A stretch of 64,000 nucleotides of DNA from contig JAAROD010000058.1 in assembly GCA_012274445.1 (NCBI GenBank), forward strand, positions 1,178,001 to 1,242,000, written 5' to 3'. How positions within the stretch are numbered: position 1 is the first letter of the stretch; each line of letters starts with the position of its first letter. A program made the translations under genes and the position numbers. Of the stretch, positions 11,330 to 23,474 are shown piece by piece. Below the pieces are notes generated by a model. The model worked only from the letters and a program-made list of their open reading frames with translations, was not told where the DNA came from and searched no databases. The DNA comes from Sclerotiophoma versabilis (lineage: Eukaryota; Ascomycota; Dothideomycetes; Pleosporales; Didymellaceae).

Positions 11330-13762
11330 CTACCTCAGCTGTCCGTTCTGATAAGGCACATCTAACTGCTGCCTTCTCTGTCGCGCTCTCTCCATTTCCC
11401 AGTCCCTCTCCTCGTCACCACTCCGCTCGTCCTCACTGACACCTCTCTCATCAACCATGACTCCACTGGCAGCTCCATCACTACTCGGCCTACCGCTTCC
11501 ACTCTTGTCACTCCTTGTCGGGCTCAAACTCTTCAATCGTTCGATTGGTATGCGGCGCTGCAGCCTACTTGCTGCAGTGGGCTCGACCTCAGCTAACGCA
11601 ACGGGCGTCGCGATGCTCATCAGCTCGCCGATAGCACCTAGGTCCTTCCCTATGCTTGCTACGCTCTCTAATCGCTCGTCATCTGGTCTTTGACTCTGGG
11701 GCAGTGTGTCTGCGACGACGACACGGAGCTCTGACAGCCAACGACGGACAAGATACTGTTTGATACGCGACCAAGTGCCGAACTCATCGACTGCGGGGTT
11801 ATAGTTGCCCTTCTTCTGCAGTTTCTCACTACCGAACCATCTTGTGACCAAACGCCACTTGATCAATCCAAATGTTCCCACCATAGTGAGATCAGACTTC
11901 GGCCCACGTCTCGTCCATAAGTGCGGGTGATCTGTCGCCAAGTCTTGATATAGTGCCTCGTAGACACCTCTACGGAGCGGGTTTTGGCGCTGTGTCGAAA
12001 GTGAGTGCTTTACACCGTACCACAGGAAGAGCACGGTAACCAGGACAGGGATAGCGGTGATGAAAAACCATTTGATGCTAGGGTTGTCCTCGAAAGTGTC
12101 CACGTTCATACCGAAGAAGCCGCACATGAAAGTGAGCGGCAAGAAGATGAAGGTAATCCAACTAAGTCGCCACATGGACAGGCCAAGCTGAAGAGAATGC
12201 CGTGCATCTCGAATGCCTACGCTTTTATACATCAAATCCGCGAGTTCTTTCGTAGGGTTGATGATGTCTCGTTCGCACTGGTTAATGAGGCGTTCTAGCT
12301 CCGATGGAGTGTTCCCTAACCATTCTTCATCTTCTTTTGGGTCGCCAGATGCGAGTTCGTGGAGGTAGTCGCGCATGTCATCGACCATGTCACGGTGCTT
12401 CCAGATCAAACGTTCCACTTTCAGCCATAGAGCACTGTTGCTCCAAAGTTCTTGGTCACGGGATTCGTCGGCGGGATTGTCGTATATCTTGTCTTCTAAG
12501 ATACCGACGTGGGTTTCGCAGGCGGCAAGGAAGCGGTTCCAGTTGTAAACGAGAGCCTGGAAAATGTCTTTTAGGATGTAGTCCATGCATTCGATGGTCA
12601 GAGTCTCATCAGAAGAGGCTTCTGCGCGTGAGAGGTAGAAGGTGAGACGACGCCAACGAGACTCTATCTCTTGTCGAGCACCGATCAGTGTGTCCTTAAC
12701 ATCACCCGATTGTGAAGACTCGAAGACAATGATGGTGCTGCCGTTATCAAGCGCGTTGAGCTTGGGTATGTATCTCTCCCGATGCTCATTCGCATTGACA
12801 TCGCCGTAAGACTTCTTCAAGCGCTGATAATCCTCAAATTCTTCTTCGTTGTAGGGGTTGGGTATATCAGGGTCGGTTGCTGATCCTGGCTTGCCGTTGC
12901 TCAGCTGTACGTAGACAGAAAGACGCTGCACGAGTACGTCGTAGGCATAGGAAGGCATTTCGTCCGCATCGTAGCCGTTAAGCTCCATCATCTTGGTACC
13001 TTTCTTGATCTTTCGTACTTTCCTTCTGGGGAAATGTTTCAGATAATCGCAACTGAATGAAGCGCGACTTATGCCCCTCCATGGATCTCGCTGAGCTCGA
13101 AACGTTCTTCCGTTAGGGACCGGCCTGTTGTTCCGTACCAAAGGTCGTTCGTACTGTGCCCATCTGCCAAAGGTCGTGCCTACGAGATCGTGGCTTCCAT
13201 CGATGTTGAATTTACCCAGCAAAAAGCGCGTCGCCCAAGGAGCATTCTGTACATGGATGACCCGAAGCGCAGCCTGTTGTGAAAGATCCTTCTTCTTGTA
13301 GAACCTCCGCAGACTGTCTATATCGCAGAACTCTTGACTGACAACCTTCCTCCTGCCCTCTGGAGTGTGGTCCTTGCCAACATAGTCGATCAGTAGGACG
13401 CGTCCATGTTTCCAGCTTTCGTCTGTCCACTCTTGGTGCCATTGGAGATTAGGGCTGTGCTTCCGCCTGTGTCCGAATGTAGTGTTTCGGGACTGTCGAA
13501 GGTCCGATCGTGTTTCTTCGCGATCATATATCGGTCGCACATCGAAGGTCCTGGCTCGCTCTGCTTGCTAGTCAGTACTTTGACTACCTCCTAGCCGTCA
13601 CTTGACATTACTGTCCTTCTCTTTCGATAGTTGGTTAAGATCTTGAGCGAGGCGCTTACCTGTAGTAGGTGACGGTGATGGCTGTGGAGGCTCGCCAGTC
13701 GCCGTATCTTCGACAGTGATAGGCGGCGGAGGATCAGACCTCGAACGCTTGAGACCACTCAT
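11330..13762 (-). CDS. CorA-like divalent cation (Mg2+) transporter
   Basis: Exon 1 is 13762-13660 (MSGLKRSRSDPPPPITV...), exon 2 is 13560-11330, with a 99-bp intron; total 777 residues. The N-terminal half is a large soluble region with charged helices. Near residues 500-570 are two hydrophobic segments, WITFIFLPLTFMCGFFGMN and the FITAIPVLVTVLFLWYG stretch. The GMN tripeptide at the end of the first helix is the CorA signature. CorA proteins form pentameric Mg2+ channels in plasma, vacuolar or mitochondrial membranes. The long cytosolic C-terminus (about 200 residues, Ser-rich then acidic/Arg-rich) is typical of fungal large CorA proteins and suggests plasma-membrane location (inference). 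The small first exon was chosen because its splice is canonical and in frame. Confidence 0.88.
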
Positions 13763-14550
13763 AATGGCGCGGGAGTACTAGTGAGTATTGTTGTTGGATA
13801 TCTTCCATGTGTCAGTCAGATGGAGCCTTGGAGGTAGTCGCATGGAAAGCGCAAACAGTAGATGTAACTACAATACGGGGGGTAGCAAACAAGGATTGGG
13901 GAAGCGAGTGTATGTATTGATATTGCCTGAACCTAGTCACTATGAATATAAATTGCGCGAGGCTGAATGCGAACGCCATATCAATCATCGGTGGAGGCCT
14001 TGCGGCTTCGTGATGGCGCAGTGTGGGGGCGAAGGTCATGTTCATGAGCGCAGGTGAGGACGCGGAGTCAGCTGAGAACATGGGTCGGCACACCTTTTCC
14101 GGGACAATTGAGCCTCACTCTCTAACACAACTAGGTCTTTAGTAGATTTAAAACAGGTTGTTACACAAGCAAAATGTTCTGTAGTCTATTGTCTGTTTCT
14201 TCATCTTGAAGGCTTGTGTAAAGCTCCTCTGATACCTCCTTGAAGTAAGGGAATTGCAATCTTACATCCAGCTTGTTTCGTAACGTTAGAGCCTCACTCA
14301 TGAAGTTGCTGACCACCACCTCATAGATGGTAACATTCACAAGCAAGCTTGATCGGTCAAGTGATGTCTGCCTTGCTGGAGATCACAATGGTAAGAACAC
14401 TGAAGGTTGTGAGATGCTTACTGGATTTGTTCGCTCTATACATCAATTCCAGGTCTGTTCTATGCTCGCATTGGCAGTGTACGGACTAACTCCACGACTC
14501 CTCTTCATCCTCGGGTATCCCATATCATGCAAAAATTTCGCCCATCATGC
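13763..14550. other. Intergenic region between CorA-like and SCJ1-like genes
   Basis: 788 bp. A 61-residue reverse frame at 14161-14346 looks protein-like but has no family features and no support. No other signal. Confidence 0.4.
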
Positions 14551-15975
14551 TTATAACTCATCATGACCATCCGCATCCGCATCCGCATCTGGCATCTTGA
14601 TCTCACCCTCTGGTCTGTTCAACGCCTTGTCTAAGACCACACCGCTCTTCTTCCTATACTTATCCCACACAGCCCAAAAGTCCTTTTCCATACCCTTCTC
14701 CATCTGGTCTGGCAGCACAACAACGTATTCGACGTGCAAGTTACCGTACTGCAGCCCGTCGTTGTTCTCCAGCTGTTGATGCCAAACAGGCATACCCTCC
14801 TCTTTCAGAATCTCAACTGTGTTTGGTTGCACAACTTCACCACGCTTGCGAGATAGCTTCACAATGTGTCCGTCCAAGTGTGTGACGTTGCGCGTCCAGT
14901 CGCCCATCCATGCCTCTCTGAGCGAAAGTACTTCGCGCCAGAACAGATCTGGGCCTCGGCGGCGGAAGAAGGTGCCATCTGTACGTTCGTGATCCTGGGC
15001 GCCGAGTGATGCATCCGCTTCGACGAGATGCACAATCAAATCTCCAGCGACGTAGTCTGGGCTCTCATCTGCCTCGTTCTCATAGGTAATGCGTACGCCC
15101 TGGGGCATGCCCTTTTCGATGTCCAACTCGTGGGTTTCAGATTCGCGGACTACTCTGCTGCCATGGCATACGGGACATGGGTGTTTGATTGTCTTGCCCT
15201 TGCCATGGCAGGCATCGCACTGCATCTGTACTTGCTGGAAGAGACCTGGCGCGAGTTGCTGTCTCCTGATCACTGCGCCACGTCCACCACAGGTATCGCA
15301 TGTCTCAACATGTCCATCTGCTGATCCAGAGCCTTCGCAAGCAGAACAAATAGCTTGCTTTTCGATCGTGAATTCGGTCTTGCGTCCATTATAGAAATCG
15401 CGTAGGGGAATGGCGACACGGACTTCCATGTTGGGACCCCGTCGCTCTCCACCCTGGTGTCCAAAATGACCTGAGCCGCCGAAGAAGCGCGAGAAGAGGT
15501 CGAAAGGATCGTGGCGCTGACCTGGGCCGTTACCCTTCTTGTGTTGCTCGATGCCGTCGTGGCCGTACTGGTCGTAGATCTTGCGTGTCTCCTCAACGCT
15601 GAGAACGTCGTAGGCCTCGGCGACTGCAACGAACTTCTGGTTTGCGGTCTCATCTCCACTGAGATGTGTCAGTGAAGCTCGTGGAAGAATGTGGGGGTAG
15701 TAGGATAGATTGTTTGACATACGGGTTCTTGTCCGGGTGGAACTTCTTGCTCAAGGTGCGGTAGGCTTTCTTAATCTCGCGCTCGGAAGCATCTTTCTTC
15801 AATCCTAGCAACTAAAGCATGTAAAGTTAGTAACCAAGCGCAACTCTAATTGTAAATCAATCGCCAGATGCAATGCTGGGGAGATGACTCGACATGCCTT
15901 ATAGTAGTCCTCTGCACCGAGAACCAGCAGTGCGAAGCACAACACGAGCGCCAATTGCGCTATCCGTATGAGCAT
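14551..15975 (-). CDS. SCJ1: ER-lumenal DnaJ/Hsp40 co-chaperone (SCJ1/ERdj3-like)
   Basis: Three exons. Exon 1 starts at 15975 and encodes a signal peptide (MLIRIAQLALVLCFALLVLG) then AEDYYK. Exon 2 is 15813-15723 and exon 3 is 15658-14551. The J domain has HPD in KKFHPDKNPGDE. It is followed by a Gly/Phe-poor linker, four zinc-binding CxxCxGxG-type repeats (CSACEGSG, CDTCGGRG, CDACHGKG, CPVCHGSR), a substrate-binding C-terminal region and a C-terminal HDEL retention signal. The protein should stimulate the lumenal Hsp70 Kar2/BiP in folding and ERAD. Oddity: exon 2 carries two extra bases (GC) in the CGCGCG run around 15778-15783 relative to the expected SEREIKKAYR reading. With a GT donor at 15893 (exon 1 to 15894) the frame is open (426 residues) but J-domain helix I is scrambled. 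With a GC donor at 15897, helix I is correct but the frame breaks. Confidence 0.9.
14568..14589. repeat. Hexanucleotide repeat encoding Asp-Ala tail
   Basis: CCGCAT is repeated about three and a half times inside SCJ1 exon 3 and encodes a (Asp-Ala)n stretch a few residues before HDEL. It is a short, probably length-variable coding repeat. Confidence 0.7.
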
Positions 15976-16442
15976 CTTGTTCTATGCGGGACACCAAGAG
16001 CGGTGTTGAGGTGACGAATGGTGGATGGTGGGAAAAGATCGAGAAAAATTGAACAGGAAAGGAGCTACATGAACCGCAGGAAAGTACTGCCAAAGCAAGG
16101 TCCACACGAGTAACAGTCAGAGCGAAAGACAGGAGCGAAGTGAAACTTGAAGCTGTAATCACTGGAGCTTTGGGACACGATATCAACATCTCAGCCAATC
16201 GGAGCAGAGCTTGGCGCGCTCGACTTCGCGTCGAACTTTTGCGGAGAGGCCCAGCATCTCCGTGCATCGATTGCGGCAGCATCACCGCCTCAGCGATTCC
16301 CGCAATTCAACGACAAAAGCCAAGACGCATTGAATTGCCGTCTGCCCTACCCGACTCGCTCTACGTCGCCCACTCGACAGCTCGGCGCACTGAGAACCCC
16401 CACGCTCCCACCGCACGCTTCTAAGCCCCCATACAATCCACC
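15976..16442. promoter_or_regulatory. Divergent promoter region of SCJ1-like and MRPS17 genes
   Basis: 467 bp between two divergent genes. A CCAAT box lies at 16195-16199. Start context of the downstream gene is CACCATGG. No unfolded-protein-response element was confidently recognised. Confidence 0.35.
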
Positions 16443-17108
16443 ATGGCAACAAAAGCGGCAGCCAAAGCCACCACGGCCGCGCCCCTGGTGCAGCAATTCA
16501 TCACCTCGCAAAAGGTCGGCGTCGTTGTGTCCGCGGGGAAAATGTCTCGCGCAGTCAAAGTCCGCGTCGCCGGCCAGGAATGGAACAAGATGTTTCGCAA
16601 GCACTTCCCTTCACACAAGCACTACACCGTGTCCGACCCCAACAACTCGCTCGTCGAAGGCGACGTCGTCCGCATCACCTCGGGCCACCGCACAAGCTCC
16701 ACAATCCGCCATGTCGTCACCGCCATCGTTGCTCCATTCGGTGAGCCCGTGGAGAACAGGCCGAGGGTGCTGAACGCAGAGGAACTGGATAAGCTGAGGG
16801 TGCAGGAGCGGCTGTTGAAGGATGTCAGGGCGGCGGAGCGGGGGAGAGAAGCGAGTGTGCAGAGGCTGGCGCAGGCGAAGAAGCAGGGTGTGAGGATCCC
16901 AACGCTCGAGGAGGCCGTGGAGAAGTTGCGGCTGCATCAGGAGACGGAGAAGACACGGGCAGCAAACAAAGGCGGCAACCAGGCACACCCTGGGCAAGGA
17001 GGCCAGCGCGAGACGAAGCGGGAGAGGAGGAAGGCTGAGAAGGTCAAGAACAGGGCAGAGAGGCATGCAGCGGAAAGGGCTGAGAGTGCGAAGAAGCAGG
17101 TTGTATGA
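16443..17108 (+). CDS. MRPS17: Mitochondrial small-subunit ribosomal protein uS17m
   Basis: A single exon of 221 residues. The core (about residues 20-105) carries the S17 OB-fold pattern: VGVVVSAGKMSRAVKVRV, a KHYTVSDPNN segment and GDVVRITSGHRTSSTIRHVV. The roughly 110-residue C-terminal extension is rich in Arg, Lys, Glu and Ala and probably helical, as in other fungal mitoribosomal S17 proteins, which are longer than the bacterial protein (about 85 residues). It binds 12S-like rRNA in the mitochondrial ribosome. Convergent with the CDC7-type gene, 310 bp downstream. Confidence 0.88.
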   Translation: MATKAAAKATTAAPLVQQFITSQKVGVVVSAGKMSRAVKVRVAGQEWNKMFRKHFPSHKHYTVSDPNNSLVEGDVVRITSGHRTSSTIRHVVTAIVAPFGEPVENRPRVLNAEELDKLRVQERLLKDVRAAERGREASVQRLAQAKKQGVRIPTLEEAVEKLRLHQETEKTRAANKGGNQAHPGQGGQRETKRERRKAEKVKNRAERHAAERAESAKKQVV

Positions 17109-17418
17109 GCTTTTGGGAGCGTGCAATGACAGTGTAGGATATCAAGTGTTTTCTGCAGCAGACTAGACAGCCGCTGTTGTATCATGAGCCAGCATTCGCG
17201 GTGTCTGCTGGTCTTTTCCCTTGTATTTGTATTATCGTCTTGAGCAATGCGTTGAGCAGCCAAAGTATACAAGGAGGAAGGGTATCGCAATATCACATCA
17301 GATTGCCGTCCCTAGATGGCCAAAAACTCCAAATACCATGCTTCAAGCGACCCATGCCCTGCCTAAACGCCTCCCATGCTTTGATCGTATCGTAAATCCG
17401 TCATTGTCGTCGATCATT
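17109..17418. other. Convergent 3' intergenic region
   Basis: 310 bp between the stops of MRPS17 and the CDC7-type kinase. It holds the 3' ends of both transcripts. Nothing else seen. Confidence 0.4.
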
Positions 17419-18854
17419 CTATGCTTCGACGAGGTCAACCATGTCATCGTCTATCTCACAATCCTCATGAGCCTTCGCGATGAACGGGTGCCGAAGAGCC
17501 TCGTCAGCGGTGATACGTTTGGCTGGGTTACACTCCATCAGGCGGTACAGGAACTGCACCGCTTCCTTCTCGACCTCTTCCAGCTCCTTCTTTGGCGCCG
17601 ACTTGTCGCCGGTCCTTCCTGTGCACCAAAGGATAATCTTCTCCAGACTGTGGCCGCTCTCGCTGTAGCTGGGAATATTGGTCTCGAAGACTTGTCCGTG
17701 CAGCAAAGATGTCTCCCTCATCTTCTTGCGACCGAAAATGGTGGTGATCTCAAGTAACGCGTCGATGTCGTCCGCACTGTGAAAGAATGGAAAGCGGCGA
17801 GACAGCATGGTCAACAGAATCACCCCTACGCTCCACATGTCGATGGAGCAGGTCTGTTGTGTACATTTGAGTAGCACCTCAGGAGCACGGAAGCCACGCG
17901 TACCTGCTCGATTGGCTCGACGGCTGTTTCGTGTATCGTTCTTCGGGTAGCTAGACGTATTGTGGCCTGACGACTGTGTCTGCGCATACACGCTGTGCGT
18001 CACTCTGTGACGGCGCTCCTCGTCTGACAGATGACATGCGCACGGGTGCCAATCAGTGCCTTCGCGCTCCGCCAGACCAAAATCGACCAGGACTCCACGC
18101 TGCAAGACAGGGTTATACAGGAAGTTGGTCGGCTTGACATCGCGGTGAATGATCTTCTTTTGGTGCACTGCTCGAAGTGCAGTGAACATACTCCGGAAGT
18201 ACAGACGCATCTCGGAGATTTTCATGTCCCGGTAGTAATCACGGAAGTCGCGGTGCTGAAAGTAGGGTAGTACGGCAACTACCTGGTCCAGGTGACGGAA
18301 GGCAGTAATGAGAGGGCATACTGAATCTGAGTCTCTGAGGTCGTATAGCAATTCGAGCTCATTGAAGATACGAATAGGACTACTGGTGACATAGATCTTC
18401 TTGATGGCAACATAATGCGGTCGTTTCGATGGTTTGCGGTGTCCTGGTGACAATGACTTGTTCTCACGCTGCTCAATGTCCCAGTCGTTATCGTATTTGT
18501 TGTACTCCAGATCTTCAGCCTTATAGACAGTTGAGAACGTTCCTAACAGCATTTGTGAGCCCCACCATGTGACCCTGCATATGGCACGCCAATGCCTGAA
18601 AACTTACCTTCACCGATGCGATTAATCAATCGAAACCGCTTGTTGATGCCGACGAAGGTCTCTTCGAAACGTGACATGTCCTCGGCCACAGCATCTTCGA
18701 CTTCTTCGTCACTGCTGTCGACCGTGTGCCCGCTTTCATCGAGGGGATCCATGCTTTCGCCTAGTTCTGAGTTGACTTCCTCCTCTTTCTGGTCGTCTTC
18801 ATGCACGTCGATCTGCTCTGCCTGGCGCTCCAGCGACACACGAGCCTTTGCCAT
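17419..18854 (-). CDS. CDC7: Cell-cycle kinase CDC7/Hsk1 (DDK catalytic subunit)
   Basis: Two exons, 18854-18608 and 18542-17419, with a 65-bp intron inside the glycine loop, restored as RIGEGTFSTVYKAEDL; 456 residues. Kinase motifs: VAIKKIY (catalytic Lys), HRDVKPTNFLYN, DFGLAE and APEVLLK. The inserts typical of CDC7 are present: one after the P-loop (DLEYNKYDNDWDIEQREN) and one between DFG and APE. The acidic N-terminus (about 80 residues, many Asp/Glu/Ser) is outside the fold. CDC7 with its Dbf4-type subunit phosphorylates the MCM helicase to fire origins. It shares a 218-bp divergent promoter with condensin subunit 1. The ATG at 18854 is the first in frame. Confidence 0.9.
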
Positions 18855-19072
18855 TGTGAGGTGCGGCAGGTGTTGTGTTGTTGTTTGCGTGGGTGAGCAA
18901 ACGCGTTAAAGCGTAGGTGCTATTGTTAGTTAGTGTTTGGGTGCACGGGCACGGTAAACATAACGCGGCTGCCCGCATCGTTTGCTGTTTGTGATTGCAA
19001 CAACGACGCCGTGTCGCCGCCCTTTTTCGTGGTTCTTTTTCTTTTCTTTCTCTTCACGCGACTCTGGGCATC
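18855..19072. promoter_or_regulatory. Bidirectional CDC7/CND1 promoter with an MCB element
   Basis: The spacer is 218 bp. The palindrome ACGCGT lies at 18901-18906, 47-52 bp upstream of the CDC7 ATG. ACGCGT is the MluI cell-cycle box bound by MBF-type factors at G1/S in yeasts. Function here is inferred. Confidence 0.55.
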
Positions 19073-22000
19073 ATGGAGGCGCGCGTTGATTTTGACATCA
19101 ATGAGGCGATCAAGCTGTTTGACAGCGATCCCTCGACGATCCCAACACCGGAGGCCCCTCGAGCACTGCAGGAGTGCGAAGATGATCCAGAAGCGCTGTC
19201 CTCGCTGGCGCTTATCAACAGCGAGCTGAACCCTGTGGTCGACGCTGTAGCGGAGAACCCAGATGCCATCACTCGCAGTTCTGTTTTTGACACACTCCAG
19301 TTCCTTCTCAAGTGTGTTCCCGCCCCGCCCCGCCTATTTGAACAGAGACTCAATAGTGCATGTATCTAACTTGACCGTCCAATCTAGAAACTCGTCGCAA
19401 ATACCGCCAACCGCACTCGGCAAGATCCTCGACCTCATAGTATCCGCGCTCTCTACACAAGCCGATATCGTGCATGCCGATCTCGAAGCCGAAGAACAAG
19501 ATGCGATCCCACATCACAAGAACCTCCTAGAAATGTACGCCTTCTTGTTACGGTGGACCATATCTGCAGTTGAAACAAGAGCGCTCGAGAAGTCGGCCTC
19601 AGCGCCAGCAGCAAGAGGGAGAGGCAAGACCGGAAAGGCAAAAACGGGAAGCAGCAAGGACGGGACATGGGACGCAGTGGCACAGCTTGAGACGGCGCTC
19701 GATAGGGTGAGCAAGGTGTTGAAGCTGAAGCTGAGCCGCATATTCGTCACTACATCAGAGCGAGACACCTTCATTAGCCTCTTTACGAAGCCCGTCTACC
19801 ACATCCTGGAGAACGAAGCCAGAGTCAAGAACAACGCCATACGAAATCACTGCTTCAGGGTGCTCTGCATTGCTGTCAAGCATCACGGTCATGCGTACAC
19901 TGCACAAACATCCATCAACCAGTGTCTCACCTACTTCGAACACCTCTCTGAGCCCATGGCCGAGTTCCTCCACACCCTTGCCGATGCATATGATTACTCG
20001 CAACTGGCTGAGGATGTGCTCAAAGATATCAGTACCAAGGAGTACAGTGCCACAGACCTGAAGGGCCCCAAGTCTGTCTCGACGTTCCTGATCAAGATCT
20101 CCGAGCTGTTGCCAAACCTCATCATCAAGCAAGGAGCTTTGCTCAACAACTTGCTCGACAGTGAAGCGTATACCCTACGGTGCGCTATGATTGAAGTGTG
20201 CGGCAACCTCATCAACATGTTGAGCAAGTTAAGCCAGGATGACCGCAGCGATGCACACAAGAGAAACATTGATATCTTCTTTGATGTCCTGGAGCAGCGA
20301 TTCTTGGACATCAACCCCTACTGTCGTTGCCGCGTCATGCAGGTCTATGTCAAGCTTTGCGATCTGCAGCATATGGGCTCGAAACAAGGGCGCAAACGCC
20401 GGCAGATGGCCGCAGACTATGCTGAGCAGAGCTTGAAGGACAAGAGTAGCAATGTGCGACGAAATGCTATCAAGCTTTTATCGAAACTCGTAGAGACACA
20501 CCCCTTCTCAGCCATGTACAACGGTCTGTTGTCGACGGAGAGCTGGGAGCAGGGATTAGAGAGTATCGATGCGAACATCGCAGCGTTGAAGCCTCCAGCG
20601 GAAGAACTCCAGGAGCGTGCACCAGGCGAAGTTGATGAATCAATGCTGCTTGACGCAACTCAGGCAGACGCCAGTGCCGCGAAACATCCGGATGAGATGA
20701 GCAATGAGGAGAAGGCTGCCGTAGCTGCCAAAATGGAAAAGGACGCCCAAACTGTTCAGGAACTGGATAAGTTCAACAAGGTCCGCTCGTTCGTGCGACA
20801 AGCTCTGAGGTTCATCGAAGTTATCAACGACGCGGCCGAGCAAGTGATGCAGCTGCTCTCTTCCAAGAACAAGAGCGAAGTAATTGAAGCGATGGATTTC
20901 TTTACAACCATTGATGCGTACAAGATTGCAAACGCAAGGCTCGGTATCAAGAGAATGCTCCGGCTCATTTGGACCAAGGGCAACAGCGATGAAGGCAAGG
21001 GCGTTCAGGCGCATCTCATTGATTGTTACAAGGGCTTGTTCTTCAATGCACCTCCAGGTTGCGATGCGAACCAGGCTGCTAACTACATCACCCGCGGCAT
21101 GATCAGTCTTACCTTCGACACAACCCCAGCTGATCTTATTTCTCTTGAACAACTGCTCAGTACTATGATGAAGCAGGGCTTGGTTAATGGCCTAGTCATT
21201 GAGAAGCTCTGGGGTATCTATGGCTACCAGAAGAAGGACATCTCTATGAGACAGCGCCGAGGAGCCATCATCGTTTTGGGTATGCTGGCACTTTCTTCGC
21301 CCGACATCATTGTGCAAGAGATGGAGACCTGCCTAAAGATTGGCCTGGGCAAGCTTGGTCACCGCGACTTTGGGCTCGCCCGTTACACCTGCGTTGCATT
21401 GCGCCGAATTAGCGCAGCCTCTGGGAAACAGCAGGCTGGTGAAACCCCCGCTCTATCAGTCAAGCTACCAAACGACCATGCTGTGCTGGTGAGGCTAGCT
21501 GCGATGTGCGAGCTGGAGTCTGACAACAAGGAATGGTTCGGAGTCGCAGACCAAGCGATCAGTGCGATTTATGTACTCTCAAAACACCCAGATGTGCTCT
21601 GTTCAGAGATCATCAGACAGGTGGCCAAACGCGTGTTCGCCCCAAAGGCATCTATTCGCTCAACATCGAGCTCAGGCCCGAAGGATGATGGCCCGGATCC
21701 CATGGACGTAGACGAAGACGAGGAAATGCCAGATGCGCCCGCTGTTGACGCCCCAGAACCAAAGAAACAGAACTCGGCACTAGCACTGTCGCAGCTTCTA
21801 TTCATTGTCGGACACGTTGCCATCAAGCAGATTGTGCACCTCGAACTCTGTGAGCTGGAATTCAAGCGTCGGAAGGCCGAGAAAGAGAAAGACAAGAAGG
21901 CAGCGCCTCGAAAGTCAGTAGCGCCCGAGCCAACACCCATGAAGAAGGGACGTAAGAGAGGCCCGGTAAAGGATCCAACGCCCGCACCCGAGGCTGAAGC

Positions 22001-22891
22001 AGATGACCTCGATCTTATGGCGGGTACAAATGAGGATGACTTCACAGACGCTGTTGCTCATGTTCGCGAGCGAGAGCTGTTGTTCGGCCCACAGTCCCTT
22101 CTCGCCAACTTTGGCCCATTAGTGTCGGATATCTGTGCCAACAATACCTCGTACAACCACCCAACGTTGCAGGCTCAAGCCGCACTATGCTTGGGCAAGC
22201 TTATGTGCGTTAGCCAGGAGTATTGCGAAAGCAATCTCAACCTTCTGCTTGTAATCCTTGAGCGCAGTCAAGATGCCATCGTCCGCAGCAACCTTGTCAT
22301 TGCTCTTGGTGACATGGCTGTTTGCTTCAACCACTTGGTCGAGCAGGACACCGAGTTTCTCTACCGCCGTCTCAATGACAACGATCAGAGCGTCAAACGG
22401 ACCTGTCTCCAGACCCTGACTTTCCTCATTCTGGCTGGTCAGGTCAAGGTTAAGGGACAGCTTGCCGAGATGGCCAAATGCATCGAGGACAGCGACAAGA
22501 AGATTGCGGAGATGGCACGCCAGTTTTTCAGCGAACTGGCCACGAAGGACAATGCCATCTACAACCAGTTCGTCGACATGTTCAGTACCCTCAGTGCTGA
22601 TACTGCGCTCAGTGAAGATGCATTCAAGCGCATTATTAAGTACCTTGCTGGGTACATTGAGAAGGTAAACTACTCTGCAACTTTCGACCCCGATATGGAC
22701 ACATCACTGACTACGTGTAGGAGAAGCAAGCCAAGCAACTTTCAACCAAACTCGCTGCCCGACTGCCTCGAGCCGAGAACGAGAGGCAGTGGCGAGACGT
22801 TGAGTACACATTGGGTTTCCTCCAGCATAAGGACGAGGAAATTCAAAAGATGTTGTCTGAGGGTTTCAAGGTTGTACAGGCGTCAGCTTAG
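19073..22891 (+). CDS. CND1: Condensin complex subunit 1 (YCS4/Cnd1, CAP-D2)
   Basis: Three exons, 19073-19311, 19388-22664 and 22721-22891 (introns 76 and 56 bp), give 1228 residues, close to the usual length of CAP-D2 proteins. Start: MEARVDFDINEAIKLFD. The body is HEAT-repeat-like helical sequence, e.g. RCRVMQVYVKLCDL, SSNVRRNAIKLLSKLVETHPF (a highly conserved Cnd1 segment), QAALCLGKLMCVS and RSNLVIALGDMAV. Between about residues 850 and 980 lies a charged, disordered linker with a KKGRKRGPVKDP basic motif. The last exon ends in EKQAKQLSTKLAARL and FKVVQASA. The non-SMC subunit helps load condensin on chromosomes in mitosis. Without the last splice the frame runs into unrelated sequence to 22946, so the intron is required. 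Confidence 0.93.
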
Positions 22892-23474
22892 GGTCCATAT
22901 GCCTCGTTTTCGTTCTTTGTTGTTTGTCATGACTTACGCGATATGATACCTTGGGTCTTGGAGGGTACGGCGTTACTTATTTGGGTAGACCTCAAAAACA
23001 AGGCGGATCGGAGTAGATGTGTTATGATATAGGAATATCTACGTTACAGCGGTATTATCGCTGTTTAAATCAACCGCGATCAGTGATCGATATCCCGACA
23101 AGCCTAAAAGCTTCGTACGCAATGAAATCCAAAGCCACTGAGGTACGTCGTCGCTATGCCCTGTCCGAGAGTTCCCAAAACGCCTTGATGTGCTCATTAA
23201 ATCATTTCCCCGCTGCTTCCTCCTTCGCACAACCCGTCTATTGGTAGGTCTGCATCTCTTCCCCGCTCTTACTCTCGCTTCATTCGTGTAGTCTCAATAC
23301 GCCTGTATCTTTCGATTCGTGTCCCACCACCACCGCCACCTTCCCCTATTGTCATGTCTTCGCTGCCGGCTTTTGTTTCGGGTGATTTGGATGCGGACCA
23401 CCGTTCATGCCCTGGATCATCGAGAAGAGATATTTCTCCCTCGATGACCCAAGGGAACCACATTCCCCGTCTAG
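22892..23474. other. Intergenic region between CND1 and the microprotein gene
   Basis: 583 bp between two convergent 3' ends. Overlapping reading frames here are not supported. No repeat or RNA recognised. Confidence 0.4.

Noticed and set aside
14161..14346. 61-residue reverse frame between the CorA-like and SCJ1-like genes
   Set aside because: Protein-like composition but short, isolated, without splice context or recognised relatives.
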